A stretch of 64,000 nt of DNA from Bryum argenteum (Eukaryota > Streptophyta > Bryopsida > Bryales > Bryaceae): assembly GCA_037043015.1 (NCBI GenBank), contig CM073328.1, positions 17,519,495-17,583,494 of the forward strand, given 5' to 3'. The number at the start of each line of letters is the position of its first letter. The stretch's first letter is position 1. The notes beneath the pieces were generated by a model that saw nothing but the letters and a program-made list of their open reading frames with translations, ran no database searches and was not told the DNA's origin. Positions 44,583 to 55,685 of the stretch are shown piece by piece. A program made the translations under genes and the position numbers.

Positions 44583-45728
44583 GCTTCATCGAGCTAGCTC
44601 TTCCGAGAGGACATTCAGTCCGACGGCTAGTGAAACAACAGTTTTCCATTCTTTCAGAGCTTCGAATATCACTTCGTAGCTTTATTGTCGATCCATTGAT
44701 CGAGCAATTTGTAGTGAAGTAGCCTGATTCTTTGCTCACACATCCGAGGATGTTGACAGTACATAGCCCATTTATTCAGCTTTGAAGCTGCAATCCAATG
44801 TACATATGAATTTGAGGATCGTTTCCGCATTTTGTAAAAAAATTGATCTCAACTCTGAGCTGATTTTGCAACCCTCTGTCAAATCTTAATTTTCTGTCAC
44901 TTGACAATGAATCAAATGCTCTATAGCTCCACTTTGATCGATGAACTACGATTCTGGTAACTGTCGGTACAAATACTGTAGCCTGGATCATTGTTCTGTT
45001 TCGATGCATATCAGGTGTCACTCTGTCATTAGTTTTCTGTTACTAAGAGTATAATCCTGTTCGATGCAACCCTAATTGATGAAACAAGGATGTTTACTCC
45101 CCCACATAATTTACTGCAAGCAATTCTTCGAGAGTCTGAGTGTACAAAGATTATTGATCTTCTCGAAGAAGGATTTGCATAAAGAATGGAATTTTGCATA
45201 GTTACATTCTTGTTCGAATTTGCATTGATTGTCTTAGTTATGGTCGCACTTTATCAAGGGCCTTTCTTCGTACTAAAGTTAGGAGTTGATCTTTTTCTGC
45301 TCAAACATCCGCGTTCCAGCTCTACCGACATTTAGACTAGATTCACTAATGCACGCTCCGAAGCCAGCTTGCAAACTGGCGATGGAGCCATCAAAGTCAC
45401 AATACCAATAGAAAAGTGCCAGGTAGTTCGTTGTAAAAAGTGTACTACAATGATCTTGTGTGATCTTTGGGATGTTTCTCAGCATTGAGAGCATGTGTTC
45501 GAAAGGGCAACTAGAACAGTAGAATAAGACGATGATGATAGATTTGAAGATGAACTTTGTCGTTTCTGTGTTAATAAACGATAAAGAGTTTTTATCATAG
45601 CTTTTTATCATTTACTTTCAATCATATACTCAAACATAAAAGGAATTCGTTCATTCTGTATTGTACACTCATATCATGATAGTTTGGATTAGGTTTGTTG
45701 CTGCAAGTTTGGAGGCGTAATGTTTAAT
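44583..45728. other. intergenic, no gene seen
   Basis: No supportable gene. Bases 45725-45728 (taat) are the left duplication of the next element. Confidence 0.4.
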
Positions 45729-45994
45729 TTAACCCCTAAAAGAGAAGCTCTATATTGACCTTTTAGATAGCCATTTCTGAAACTTGTGAAAAAAGCTTTT
45801 CAAATTATATTTTGTGAATTTAACAGTGAGATCTTGTTTATATCTATTTAATTATTTTTCTGAGCAATTTTTATCAGATTTCACCGTACGGTCTTGAGAT
45901 ATATTGAGTCAAAGTTTCAGTTTTTGTAAATACAGCTTAACTTGTTTTAGCGAATCGACCGGATTTGGGCTTCTCTCTCCTCTTAGGGGTTGAA
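45729..45994. mobile_element. TTAACCCCTAAAAG-ended element, 266 bp
   Basis: Left TTAACCCCTAAAAGAGAAGC; right inverse TTCAACCCCTAAGAGGAGAG. TAAT on both sides (45725-45728, 45995-45998). Same family as 16571 by its ends, with a different interior. Confidence 0.65.
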
Positions 45995-45998
45995 TAAT

Positions 45999-46499
45999 CA
46001 CTTATACATGTATGACTCTTCTAAGGAAATAAAAATTGCCATTCATTGAATTGAAATGTGTTTGTATTTGCTAGATTTGACACTACTTTATGTTGATTAT
46101 AAAACCAATGATGTCAAAATCAAACAAGAATTCGAATTTCCTTTCAAATATAAATGTACATAAATGTTCATCATCGCATGACCAACTCAAAAGGAGAATG
46201 TTACAATGTGATAAGCCAATAAAAGCAACCTAGTTTGTAATGAAATCGGTCGCAAACAATCCAAATTTGTAGCTATCATAGTAGGTATCCAAAATATGTC
46301 AAAAGAATGCACTTCCCATAGAAAACACTTGCAACAACCACAATCTCTTAAATTCCTTCCCCTAGTTGAGTTTTCTTATTTACTTACCAATTTGATAAAT
46401 ATGATCAAAGTTTACTCTAATGCAACACAGATTTGTGTATGATATGAGGACTATGCAAATCTACTTGTTATACTATATAAACTGAATATTTTCTACTAC
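45999..46499. other. intergenic, no gene seen
   Basis: A/T-rich, no supportable gene. Confidence 0.4.
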
Positions 46500-46502
46500 T
46501 TA

Positions 46503-46920
46503 AGGCCCGTTCGCACTTGGCCTTTGCAAAGAGCGTGGCTAAAAATTTAACACCCCCACAATTTGGGGAGGAATACCTTCTCTTGAGGAAAGGTGTCATC
46601 AATGAGGCTCGTAAAGGTGTAATCAATAGTGAGGGGATTACGTAATGACCCCTCAAGTGGGACAATACATAAGACCATTCTTAGGAGAGGAAAATTTGAG
46701 AATCTTTCCAATATTGGTGCTCCCTTAAGTATTGCCTACTATTGCTCGAAGCTCTTTTGTCCTCCTAAATGTTTGCTAATACCCTACTCTTTAAAGTGTG
46801 CCATGTGGACATCCATGTAGGATTGGTAATTACTAATGAATGTAGGTGCGAACACACACTTTTTAATAGAGTTAAGACCCCCTCCTAAGAACTCCTCTAA
46901 GGCCAAGTGCGAATAGGCCT
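46503..46920. mobile_element. 418-bp Tourist-like MITE
   Basis: Ends AGGCCCGTTCGCACTTGGCC and inverse of AGGCCTATTCGCACTTGGCC, with TTA on both sides (46500-46502, 46921-46923). GGCC..TTCG ends and a TTA duplication are diagnostic of PIF/Harbinger MITEs. It could have been moved by a Harbinger transposase such as that at 55.7 kb, but the ends of that element are not known. Confidence 0.85.
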
Positions 46921-47391
46921 TTAATGACTAATGGTATGTTGGTAAAACTTTGGTAAATCTATACATAAACTTATAAACTAATAGTATGTTGGTGAAACTT
47001 TGATAAGTACATATGGATGTTACATTCAACTAGATCCGAACTCATTCATAAAATTGAGACTAGAAAAGATAGTAGATTTTTGACGTTTGTAAAGTAATAA
47101 TTATGCTAGTTAAAAACCAACTTTGAGGGATTGAGTGTCTTTATATCGTTGTAGAATTCCCCTATTTAATTTTAATTTGGTTGACTTTTGTGTTCACAAA
47201 GCCTTAGAGGGAGCCCCCCATGTGTTACTTTGGACTGCACTTAACCCATAAGTACTTGAATGTGACATATAGAATAACACTTGCTTTAAGAGGTAATTTA
47301 AAAATAAAATAAAAATAAAAATAAAAAAAATAACAAACTTCAGTTCTTCCTAGTCTTCTCTATTTATATTGAGGAAAATACTAAATATGTA

Positions 47392-47493
47392 CTCCCTCCG
47401 TCTCATTATTATTGTCCAGTAGGTTCTTTGAAATCTACCTCCCAAGGTAGATTTGAGCGAACCTACTGGACAATAATAATGGAACGGAGGGAG
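47392..47493. mobile_element. 102-bp Stowaway-like MITE
   Basis: CTCCCTCCGTCTCATTATTA at the left and inverse at the right (arms about 40 bp including gtccagtaggtt), flanked by TA (47390-47391, 47494-47495). The CTCCCTCCGT end is classic plant Stowaway. Confidence 0.92.
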
Positions 47494-47495
47494 TA

Positions 47496-48882
47496 TATGA
47501 TAAGCTTGACATACTGGGGCCTATGACAACTGTTGGAGAACACTTTCATTGGTGTCCTCAAAGCAATGAACGATGAGTACTAGCATTTAGTTACAAGTTG
47601 GCTAATTGATTTTGAGAATTTCCGAATGGAGTTTCAAGGTTTAGGCTTTTCGCCGGTTAATTTTTTTGAAAAATACCCCAGTATCACAGGGTTATCACAT
47701 AGGTATCACCCATGTATAAGAGGGGTATCAATCACAATTACCGGATGATGATCATGTGAAGTGAAAGGATTCAACCGGATGACCTCTGATAACTTCCCGG
47801 ACTGTGCCTCAAAGTCGCTGCAGGTGTGAAAGGGAAGCTTGTCGGGCAAGCATGGATACCACAATTTCTTCCTCCGCAAGTATTTTCATAGCCTCTCATT
47901 TTGAACAAAATAAAGCGCCTCAGGATTCCTCTGGTATTTATGTCACTCTAAACCGGGGCAGGTAAATTACAATAGAATTTCTGGGAAGTGGAATCTGGTC
48001 TTGGACCCTCCCACTTATAGAAAGTGTCCATGTCCCTGCATTTTTATGAATAGAATGGACATGGGCCCAGAACTGGATTCCGGAAAGAGGTACGAAGCTG
48101 AGGGCAACGAATTAACCTCTACGAGCTCAATCAACCATTTTATGGTGGATCCCGTATTTTGAGGAGGTGTAGCAAAAAAAATTGGAAATTGTTTCTACTA
48201 TCCAAAAGTTTGGTGGGTTGAGAACCACATTCAGAACCTCGTTTCGATTCATAGATTGTTCTACAATAAGCCTTCAAACACAAACATGGCAAGGTTTCCT
48301 TAATGATGGAAAACTTACTATTTTGGAAAACTAATAATGTTGTTCTTAGGTTATCAATGGCCTTTCTCTCCATTATCATATAATATGTTAATTAAGCCAA
48401 TTATATCAAGCTCCAGCTGCTCATAATAAAAAGTGTTTTTTCTAATGATTTTCAAAGTTTTACTCTCTTTATTTCATTGTAAAATTGCAAGTTGCTATTC
48501 TGAGAAATTTAACCGTATGGATGTGATATAAGCCTTTTGATCTTCATTTTGTCTATCGAGCAAAACTTCATAAAAATTACAGATTGCATATTTTATAACA
48601 CATCTAAATTTATTTCCAAACCCCTTGGGCGTGTAGGGTGAAAATTTGGCCAATTCCCACTATCAAAATAGGTTTGAAAATGTTGTGGAAATGAAGTTTG
48701 GTAGAGTTTTAAGACAAGTTCTGAGAGTATAATTTGTCATTTATAGGACGAGGGTTGGTTTCCTCTAAATTTGAATGACTTTAATAAATATTACTCACAC
48801 TACCCCCAATGAAGTTTGTTTTAAAGGTTGTCTCAAATCTACCTAGGAGTGTGGTAGTTTTTAGACAATCTCCAAAAGAAGT
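47496..48882. other. intergenic, no gene seen
   Basis: No supportable gene. Confidence 0.4.
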
Positions 48883-49020
48883 TTAACCCTTGAACGTTTT
48901 TAGGATATTTTTAGCCTTTTTTAAAAAAGTGTCATATATAGAAACAAAGATAAGCTATTTAGAACTCAACCGCACAAACATGTAATAGACTTGTGGCAGA
49001 TCATGTGGACCAAAACTTCA
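48883..49020 (+). repeat. truncated copy of the 30850 element
   Basis: TTAACCCTTGAACG start, then segments matching 30864-31010: taagctattta(g)a.ctcaaccg, acaaac.tgta.tagactt, atcatgtggaccaaaa. The right end is lost. Confidence 0.55.
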
Positions 49021-49372
49021 CTCAAGAGAACCCAATCATACTAAAGAATATATTCTCTCTCTATAAGAACAATCATTCTAATAGTAATATCTAGATTGGT
49101 TATATTTACTCCTTAATTGTCGGTTTTCTCTCAAATAACCTCAAATTTCAAGATGACACTCAACTCTAAATTCTTCAAAAGTAGCACTTAATACTCAATT
49201 GTTCCGGACAGTAATTCAAGGTCAAGACTCAAGACAAGATAAAGGGGAGATCTGGAAGGGAGACCAAGATAAACTAAAAGTGAGGGAATTCCTTACACAA
49301 GACTTCTGATGATACTTGAAGTAAAACAAGAGAAAATAGTATTGATAACTAGAAAATAGGTACAATTAGTGT

Positions 49373-49806
49373 TTAACCCTTAAGCGCCCACAGTGTCGTT
49401 TTTCGACATTTTGGATGTGAGGCTTCGTCTTTGGTGCACAACCCGGCTTTCATCCCATTGGTTTTTCATCCGCCGTTTTTTTGCTCAACTCCTCGGTGGG
49501 TTTACTCTACTCCCTCCTTGGATAAATAGTAAAAACCTTGATCCTCAATTTGTGAGAGTGGGCGAAAGAGATTTTTCATGAAAGTTTTGGTGGTGTGATC
49601 TTCACCCTTTTTTTGCATGGATCTTGAAATCCATAGCTCCAAATGGCATGCAACTTGGTGGTCATACTAATTGCCATGCTCCAAAGAAGATCCTACGGTT
49701 GGATTTTCCATTTTCATCTTTTATTTTTTTCTACGCAGTTTTGAAAAAATCAGCATTATTACCAACTGTTAGGAGCTTTACCCCCCCTTGGGCGTTTAGG
49801 GGTTAA
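49373..49806. mobile_element. TTAACCCTTAAGCGCCC-ended element, 434 bp
   Basis: Left TTAACCCTTAAGCGCCCA, right GGGCGTTTAGGGGTTAA (inverse). No clear duplication (gtgt / gaga). Two short open frames inside are not conserved in the relatives. Confidence 0.65.
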
Positions 49807-51893
49807 GAGAGTGAAGAACAACAACTTTCAACTCTCTATATCTATTAGGCTAAAAGAAACTTCCGAGGGAAGATCCTCGAAACCGCCATAGGACCTTCTG
49901 GAGGCACGGACAGCTTCTGGAATCCCAGAAAATAAAGCGGAAGTTTCCTGAATATAAAACGCTTCCGCGGTAAGACCCCGGAAGCAGCAATAGGACCTTC
50001 TGGAATATAGGAGGGTAAAGTGGAAACTTTCTAAATCTAATAGAACCTCCTAAAAGCTATGGAAGATTCTAGAATCTTCCAGAAACTTAGACACACAAAC
50101 TATATTAAATAAACAGACTCTAGAAAGTTCTTGCAATACAAGTGAATCACGGTATACTCATAGGTGTGGATGACACTTGGTATGACACGTTCGTGATACC
50201 AACATCTCTAGCCACTAATGTCACTTTCCATTACACCATAGGCTTTGAATTTCTTTCAAAGAATAAGAAACACTCCTTTAGCACAAAAGCAAAACCCATC
50301 TTAATGCCCACTTTTTTTTTTTTTTTTTTTTTTTTTTTTCTTTTTTTTTTTTTTACTTGATGAAAATGATAAAGCGGTCCATAATAGCAAAAATTCTAGC
50401 TCGTTCTCTACATTTTTAACACATGAAATAACCTCCCTTGATAACAAACAACTTATAGGCAAATCAAGGAGGTTGTTGTAGAGGGCGTTGAGTGCATATG
50501 ATAAAATAGAAAAAGTACACCGATAACTTCACAAAAATATCATTAGTGTTCAATAATAAAGGATTTTTCAAGAGTTTCAACTCTTCTATCAACAAAAAGT
50601 TGGTCGATTAGACCTTTAGTTGAAGTTAAGCAATGATAAATATTCTTGATGACCCTTTGACATACTCCTGTCCGAGATGTCCACTTCTATTGCTCTTCAA
50701 TATTATCTATTTCCAAAAACACATGTCCACATCACACTTCAAAAAAGGAACACGCATTTTTCAAAGAAGATCTTGCATCAATTGTGCAAAAGAAACCACG
50801 ACAGCATTTTGTTGCCCATGGCACATCGTGCATGGTTCACATTTTCTCTTATTTAATCCCGACAAGGATTTGCCAGAGACCATGATGCACAATCCCAACA
50901 AGGATTTGCCAAAAACCACAACTGCGCCGTGCTCTACGTGCTCTAAGCTTTAAGGCTGTAGAGTTTCAAGATTGTCAATGTCATCAAATTATAGTAACAA
51001 TAGATTAATGGCATATCTAACTAAATATAAACTTACTTATGAACTTTGGGATTACCCCATCCCCAGACCTGCAATCTATACATGTGAAGAATATCTTCAC
51101 AAAATCTAACTCTTAGAAACCATTTTCTATGTAATGATGTTAAACGTAGACTCTGAAAATATTATATAAAGCGTAGAAAGTATGCTTCACTTCCTTTCAA
51201 AACCTAACAACGTACTCTTACACCGTCTCTCGTAGCATACCTGGTCTTGATTCGGAAAAACCCAGATTCTCCAAAATAGTCGAAAATATGTCAGAAGCCA
51301 TTGATATCCAAAACTTTTGGAATTTCATGGTTGACTGAATCAAACTTCTAGGATACAAAAAACCTCAGAATATCACTGATTCTTCAAGCACAAGCTGACA
51401 AACTAGTATAAACTCGTTAACTAATCTCGATGCGCTTGAACTTCAGAATTACGACGAAATCATGCATGTTTCCATTCTAGAAGGTGAGTTAATGAGCTTC
51501 AGAATCACGACGTTTCCATTCTAGAACATCTAAGTGGGTCAGTGCCGCGATGGTCAATGGCAATGGATACAGTCGTGTCAGTGTCAGAATCAAGGATCAA
51601 CGGGCGCAACTTGTCCATCACGACATTGATCACGGTCTGTCTGGCTCTGTCAATCCACAAACATATCCATTAATTGCAAATCCAATACAGTGTTAAAGAA
51701 GGTAACGCACAGACTCACCACCATGCAAGTTAGTCAAGCATTCTTATGTCGCTCGCTCTTGAACAGCCGATTTTGTAACATTACATTCTCCCAGCATTGA
51801 GAATCGTGCCCTGTATTTAGTTTCTGAAGCTTCGCAGACAGTGATCGCAGCCAACAGTTAGTTTACTGATCGAAGAGCTGGATCGAACGATCA
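49807..51893. other. intergenic; poly(T) tract
   Basis: No supportable gene. A 45-base T-rich run at 50311-50355 may be the tail of a minus-strand retroposon, but I find no flanking direct repeat. Two copies of cccgacaaggatttgcca.a at 50858 and 50893 give a spurious frame. agaagcatcc/gaagatt-type repeats at 49860-50090 (ttccggaa-like) are irregular. Confidence 0.35.
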
Positions 51894-52022
51894 ATGGGTG
51901 CTGCAGGCGATGGCGGTGCTTCCAAATGGCGGCCTCCTCAAATCGTTCACCATTCTCATCGACTCTGTAATCTGCAAATCAATCAAGCTCTTGAAGGTCA
52001 AGCACATCGTTGCAAATCTTGA
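51894..52022 (+). CDS. GDGG-SKWRP peptide, copy H (42 aa, single core)
   Basis: MGAAGDGGASKWRP then PQIVHHSHRLCNLQ and a polar tail ending CKS before TGA. Only one core, with Ala as in copies F and G. The core DNA (GGC GAT GGC GGT GCT TCC AAA TGG CGG CCT) differs from copy D at nearly every free third base while the protein is kept. I do not find the GACGCG/TACCGACG block, a convincing TATAAG box, or the 3' hairpin nearby. It could be an old, separately regulated member or a relic kept by chance. Confidence 0.45.
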   Translation: MGAAGDGGASKWRPPQIVHHSHRLCNLQINQALEGQAHRCKS

Positions 52023-53513
52023 TGCAGGTTCCGGCATTGTAAATCGATGACATGTATCATTCTGTAGAGAATTTTTCGTTTTATAGGTTGAGACATATTC
52101 TTTCATGAAGTTAGTCTCGATCGAGCAAGACTTCAGTTTTGGTTAGAGACTCTCGGGGCGAGAGTATTGTACCTATCTGTGAGATTAATGGCGCCTTGTA
52201 CGTACAGCCATCGCTAGTACGTTTCTTTAGCTACACTCAACTTTCGTATTGACAGAGTGCATGTGGAAGTGTTATCATATCAAATTTATATCAGATTTTG
52301 AGAGTGGTTGAGTGTGTGCTTCTTCTTTAGATTCAGTTGGATTGCACCTCTTTACTCGCACTGATCTACTTGGGTACATTTCATAGCTTGAGTGGGTGAA
52401 ATAGCTTACATCACACTTTGGATGAACCTGATCAACCGCCGTATATCACCTGTGTCAGAAAGTGAGAAACTTCAACTCTGTTACATTGGCTGTATTTTGC
52501 TAAATGGGCAGTGTTAGACTATGAATTAGTGTTTCACAGAATTGTTGGTGTTTTATGTAGACTTTTGACAATTAGTGGAGGGAGTGAAGGGACCAGTAAG
52601 ATGACTGACGCTTGTGAACTCACGAATCAGGCTGTACTTTTCACTTTCTGATTCTGACCTTCTCACTTTTGGATTCTTGATAGATCTGCTGTCCACTTCC
52701 TTCTCGAAGCCCCGTAATAGACCGCCATTAACGTTGATATTTGTCACACGTAAGACTGGTGAGAATTGTTAAAGGTCTTTCATTAGGAGAACTGAGGTTT
52801 CAAGTCTGAACTGTATAACTCTCTGAAGATTCACTCTGCACTCACATTCGTCAATATATCTCATTCGAGAGCTTCACACTTTTCCATATGAATTCTTACA
52901 ATTCCAGGGTTTCTCTGACCCTAATAGTATTGAAACTAATGTGAATCAGATGAGCAGCATTAATCAGTGAGTTAACGAACTAGTGTTTACTAGTTGTGAC
53001 CCACATTCGATTAGGGTTAGTCCACGTTCGACAGACATTCTTCAAGGAAGGAGCCATTCAATTTTCAGTACTAGTACACGTACTAGCTTCATTCCAGGTG
53101 GATTTCAAGAACTCTCAAGAGACATATGATTTCTCCCCACATGGTAAAAATCGGACATTCGTACGCCGATCATGTACGTGAAAGAGGAAATAAGAGATCT
53201 CGACCTTTTTCCGCATTTTTCCTTTTGTGAAACTCGCAACTTTTACTATGGAATGTACGAAAGGAATACATGATTATTCTGCGAGGAAGTACGTACCAGT
53301 GATCGAGTGGTGCGCACGATTAATTGATGGCAGCGGAAGCTGAAGCAGCAGCAGGACCGGAAAACGTGCGGTTGTGGAATTCCAGACACCAGAATTCCGC
53401 GGGTTTTGGAATTCCAGAACACCGGGAATCAGTGCTCGGCTTTAAAGTGAAGATTTTTCCATCGAAAAGGAGCACGAGTGAGTGTGAAAGGGAGTGGCGG
53501 CAGTGGTGGCCGG
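52023..53513. other. intergenic, no gene seen
   Basis: No supportable gene. A G/C-richer frame 53324-53596 (+) starts MMAAEAEAAAG but has no recognised domain and runs across the orphan promoter block. Confidence 0.35.
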
Positions 53514-53540
53514 GCACGCGTCCACTCATACCGACACTTG
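53514..53540 (+). promoter_or_regulatory. orphan copy of the peptide-gene promoter block
   Basis: GCACGCGTCCACTCA then TACCGACACTTG, matching GACGCG...TCATACCGACGTG of copies B, E and F. No TATA box or GDGG core follows within 1 kb. Confidence 0.4.
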
Positions 53541-54147
53541 TAAGCTATGATGATGGTGTCGGCAACATCGAAGCTTGCACGATGAAAGTATATTAATGAG
53601 ATTGGAGTATCCATGTCAGTTAGAGTACAGCCCTGCGCCCTCACCGGGAAAATTCACTGCCCGGGGAGCCGGGGCAATGGTTCGTGGTAGCTACCAAGGA
53701 GGCACCCTGGAATCCGTGGAGAACCCCCCAAGTTCAATTTTGATGATTTTGAATTCAGAAATGGGATATGTGGCCTCAAGGGCGTATTCCTTTGCAATTT
53801 AATCCAATACATCAAAAAATAGGGGGCTCCTTTACCTCTCCCCCACCCTCCTTGGTATTTGTTGTGAGCAAGAGATTGACAAGAAAGAAGTAACTAATGT
53901 GTCACCTCCAAAACATAAAGAAAATGGCTTCAAAAGCACAAATTGAGAACAAACTTGTGCTGATAACGTTAGTGGTTGATGCTAATTACATGCACTAACT
54001 AATAGTATTAGTAACTTACAGTAGGAGTAGAACTTTTTATTTACAACCGTATCTACTACGAACGCTAACCGGGGGAGCCGGAGGGTTACTAAAGGAGGTT
54101 AAGGTTTTGAAGTTTTGGTTGGGTCTTTCAAACAATAAGAGCGGTGA
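53541..54147. other. intergenic; MITE fragment
   Basis: No supportable gene. About 53660-53830 resembles the interior of the 42564 MITE in parts (ttttgatgattttgaattc, gtggcctcaagg). Confidence 0.4.
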
Positions 54148-54424
54148 TTAACACCTAAAGATCCAAGAAAGCCGTTCGAAATGGCTTTTTGGAATTTTTG
54201 CAAGGCAAAAAGTCGGCCAACTTTTACCATTATAATCTCAAATTCGGAGAAAATTTAAGGGTTCAAATTTGACATACGAGTGAAGGGTCAAGTTAACTTC
54301 AAGATCTTACGGTTGGATTTTCTAATTAATGCTTTAGATTGAGTTTCTCCGGGGTTGAAGTAGAAGACTGAGGGTCCTTTGTGAAAATCTAGACAATTTT
54401 GTATCAAGGATCTTTAGGGGTTAA
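54148..54424. mobile_element. TTAACCCCTAAAGAT-ended element, copy 2
   Basis: Left TTAACACCTAAAGATCCAAG, right CAAGGATCTTTAGGGGTTAA. It aligns with 16571-16842 throughout (accattataatctcaaa, gggtcaa.ttaacttcaaga). Target duplication unclear. Confidence 0.72.
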
Positions 54425-55298
54425 AACACAGTTTTGGTAAGATATGGGAATATGGTAGTGTATTTCAAACAAAATATTGCGATGTTTTAGATGCAGTTTT
54501 GGCAAGATACAAGGCTATGAGAAACGCAACCGTCTTCTAAATATATTTTTTTATTTTTAGAAAATAAAAAAATCCACACAATTGGAGGATGAAAATTTGA
54601 ATCCCATCGAAAAAGTGTACTGATCATATGGAAATCAGCCCAATTGCAACTTGCTACCTTAATATAGTGGCTACTACATATGTTAGTGCTAGAGATTAGC
54701 ATTCAGGGACCTTCCCACCTGGCAATTTGTAAAATAGAGAAATTGAGGGAAAGAGCGCTATTATGCAAAACAGGGAATGTGTTCACACGGTGGGAGATCA
54801 GTACATGGGCTGACCGTATTCTCAGGGGTATTCTGATGGTTAATATTGTATTACTTTATAATGGGTTCACATATGGGGGGTCTTATCCGAAAAGGCAGCC
54901 ATGTCACTGTTTAGTGATTACTTTTTTAACTGACCATTCACACTTGAGGTGGGTGATCTTACGCCCGGGCATGTGGTGGGCCCCACTTCGACCACTTCCG
55001 TCTCCCTCTTGTCGAGGCACTGCGTTGATCGAGTTGGGTTTCTGTTATCCTTCGCGCGTTACGTGAAGTGGTCTGATCCTGAGATCGTCCTTGCCTTGGT
55101 CCTCGTAATTCATTTATGTTGTTTCCTTCCCTTGTGCATTTGAAGCGGTTTATTTTATTTTTGTCGGAAGGTTCTGATAGCTCCAGTATTCAGAATTCAA
55201 GTGATTTCTAGTTTCTTTGAAGGCAATTCTCTAATTTATGTGCGCACTTGCTGCGCCATCCACGGAGTTGCGATCGCCGTTGACATCCCCTCTGATTA
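54425..55298. other. upstream region of the Harbinger transposase
   Basis: No separate gene is supported; a 128-codon frame at 54680-55066 (+) is unrecognised. It may hold the left end and promoter of the Harbinger element, but I could not locate its terminal repeat. A likely splice donor (ttag|gtaagg) is at 55299/55300. Confidence 0.4.
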
Positions 55299-55685
55299 GG
55301 TAAGGACTTCAGTGACTTTTCATTGGTTTCAATTTCGGAATTCGTTAGGTGCAGATTCGGGTGCATTTCAGAGAGGCTTTAGGGTTTAGGTGGTGAGATC
55401 CCCGTAGATATGCATACAATATTCATTTCTTTCATTTTGCGTACTGTCAATGCGTTGGTTGGAACTGTAATTCTGTATGGTTGTTGTTGAGTTCGTTATG
55501 TCTGGTTTTTTCTGATGGAAATGACAAGCTTCGGACAATCATTCAGTAATAGCTTCGGATATTTCTACAGTGAGGGTTTAGGTGCCGGTCTCGTGCATCG
55601 CATATCTTTGAGATTACCTCACAACTATTTTGATGATGCGCTTTTATCCCCCTGTGTATGTGCAGGAGCTCGGTGTACGTTGACA

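Noticed and set aside
50311..50355. Minus-strand retroposon tail
   Set aside because: Poly(T) alone; no matching direct repeats on either side.
55515..55685. First 57 codons of the transposase frame
   Set aside because: A strong splice acceptor at 55665 and lack of family similarity suggest intron or leader; Met at 55686 is preferred.
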